6,417 bases of DNA from positions 1 to 6,417 of the forward strand of contig JAGRHE010000159.1 of NCBI GenBank assembly GCA_020445165.1, in the 5' to 3' direction. Below are positions 6,222-6,417 of the stretch, in pieces. The notes beneath the pieces were generated by a model, which saw only the letters and a list, made by a program, of their open reading frames with translations, made no database searches and was not told the DNA's origin. Position 1 is the stretch's first letter, and every line of letters begins with the position of its first letter. The DNA comes from Gammaproteobacteria bacterium (GTDB lineage Bacteria; Pseudomonadota; Gammaproteobacteria; Chromatiales; Sedimenticolaceae). Both the position numbers and the translations under genes were made by a program.

Positions 6222-6417
6222 ATGACACAAAAGGACCCGCAACTCCAGTTCTTCGGTGACGATGCCGTGCGATTTGTCGGCCTTTCCGAAGGCTTGGCCA
6301 TGACCGGTGACTATCCGATTGCGGTCGCAGCCGGGTCGAATCCCCAGCGACCGCTCTGGCCGACAGCAGACGGCCGCGTTGCCGAGGGGAGCGCCTACTC
6401 TGGCAGCACTCAGCTGA
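6222..6417 (+). CDS. Partial unrecognised protein, cut by the window edge
   Basis: An open frame begins at ATG 6222 and continues in frame past the right edge (65 complete codons visible), divergent from the Xre-ImmA gene. Codon use is GC-rich at third positions, like the neighbours. The protein begins MTQKDPQLQFFGDDAVRF and matches no family I know. ATG 6222 has no clear ribosome binding site. A second in-frame ATG at 6300 has AAGG 7 bases upstream, and would leave about 117 bases for a divergent promoter region. Which start is used, and whether the gene is real, cannot be settled from the fragment. Confidence 0.4.
   Translation, partial: MTQKDPQLQFFGDDAVRFVGLSEGLAMTGDYPIAVAAGSNPQRPLWPTADGRVAEGSAYSGSTQL

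Noticed and set aside
6280..6293. GCCTT-TCCG-AAGGC hairpin near the right edge
   Set aside because: The stem is only 5 bases, has no T-run, and falls inside a probable coding frame.
6333..6344. GGGTCGAATCCC resembling a tRNA T-arm
   Set aside because: The loop is one base short of the normal T-loop, and no acceptor, anticodon or D-arm can be found around it.

Overview
The window comes from a GC-rich bacterium. Codon third positions are mostly G or C, and the gene families suggest a beta- or gammaproteobacterium such as Pseudomonas, Xanthomonas or Burkholderia relatives. That placement is inference. The content is accessory: a two-gene candidate defence operon, a toxin-antitoxin-like pair, and an unexplained leader region. 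No housekeeping genes, rRNA, tRNA, CRISPR array, transposase or integrase were seen.

Layout. Positions 1-543 hold no convincing gene. They do contain a perfect inverted repeat (379-398) and a second short hairpin (406-419) upstream of the first operon. On the plus strand, 544-1860 encodes a 438-aa protein recognised as DUF5623-like, of unknown function. Only 12 bases after its stop codon begins a 783-aa protein (1873-4224). This protein joins a type I restriction (HsdR-type) PD-(D/E)xK nuclease domain with a QxxxY motif to a STAND-like P-loop NTPase with Walker A and B motifs, followed by a long C-terminal region I cannot assign. No helicase motor, methylase or specificity subunit accompanies it. 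It is therefore not a conventional restriction-modification system; it looks more like a nuclease-effector/NTPase-sensor protein.

Positions 4225-4464 form a 240-base convergent gap. On the minus strand lie an XRE helix-turn-helix plus ImmA/IrrE metallopeptidase-like protein (4995-6182) and, 11 bases downstream of it, a DUF4411 PIN-like protein (4465-4983). This is the usual order for an Xre/ImmA regulator with a putative PIN RNase toxin. A divergent open frame (from 6222 or 6300) runs off the right edge and is unrecognised.

How the parts may work together. The DUF5623 and nuclease-NTPase genes probably share a transcript and are the main candidate for an undescribed defence module. The DUF4411 and Xre-ImmA pair is probably a separately transcribed toxin-antitoxin-like module nearby. 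Clustering of such modules is typical of defence islands and integrative elements, but no element boundary is visible here.
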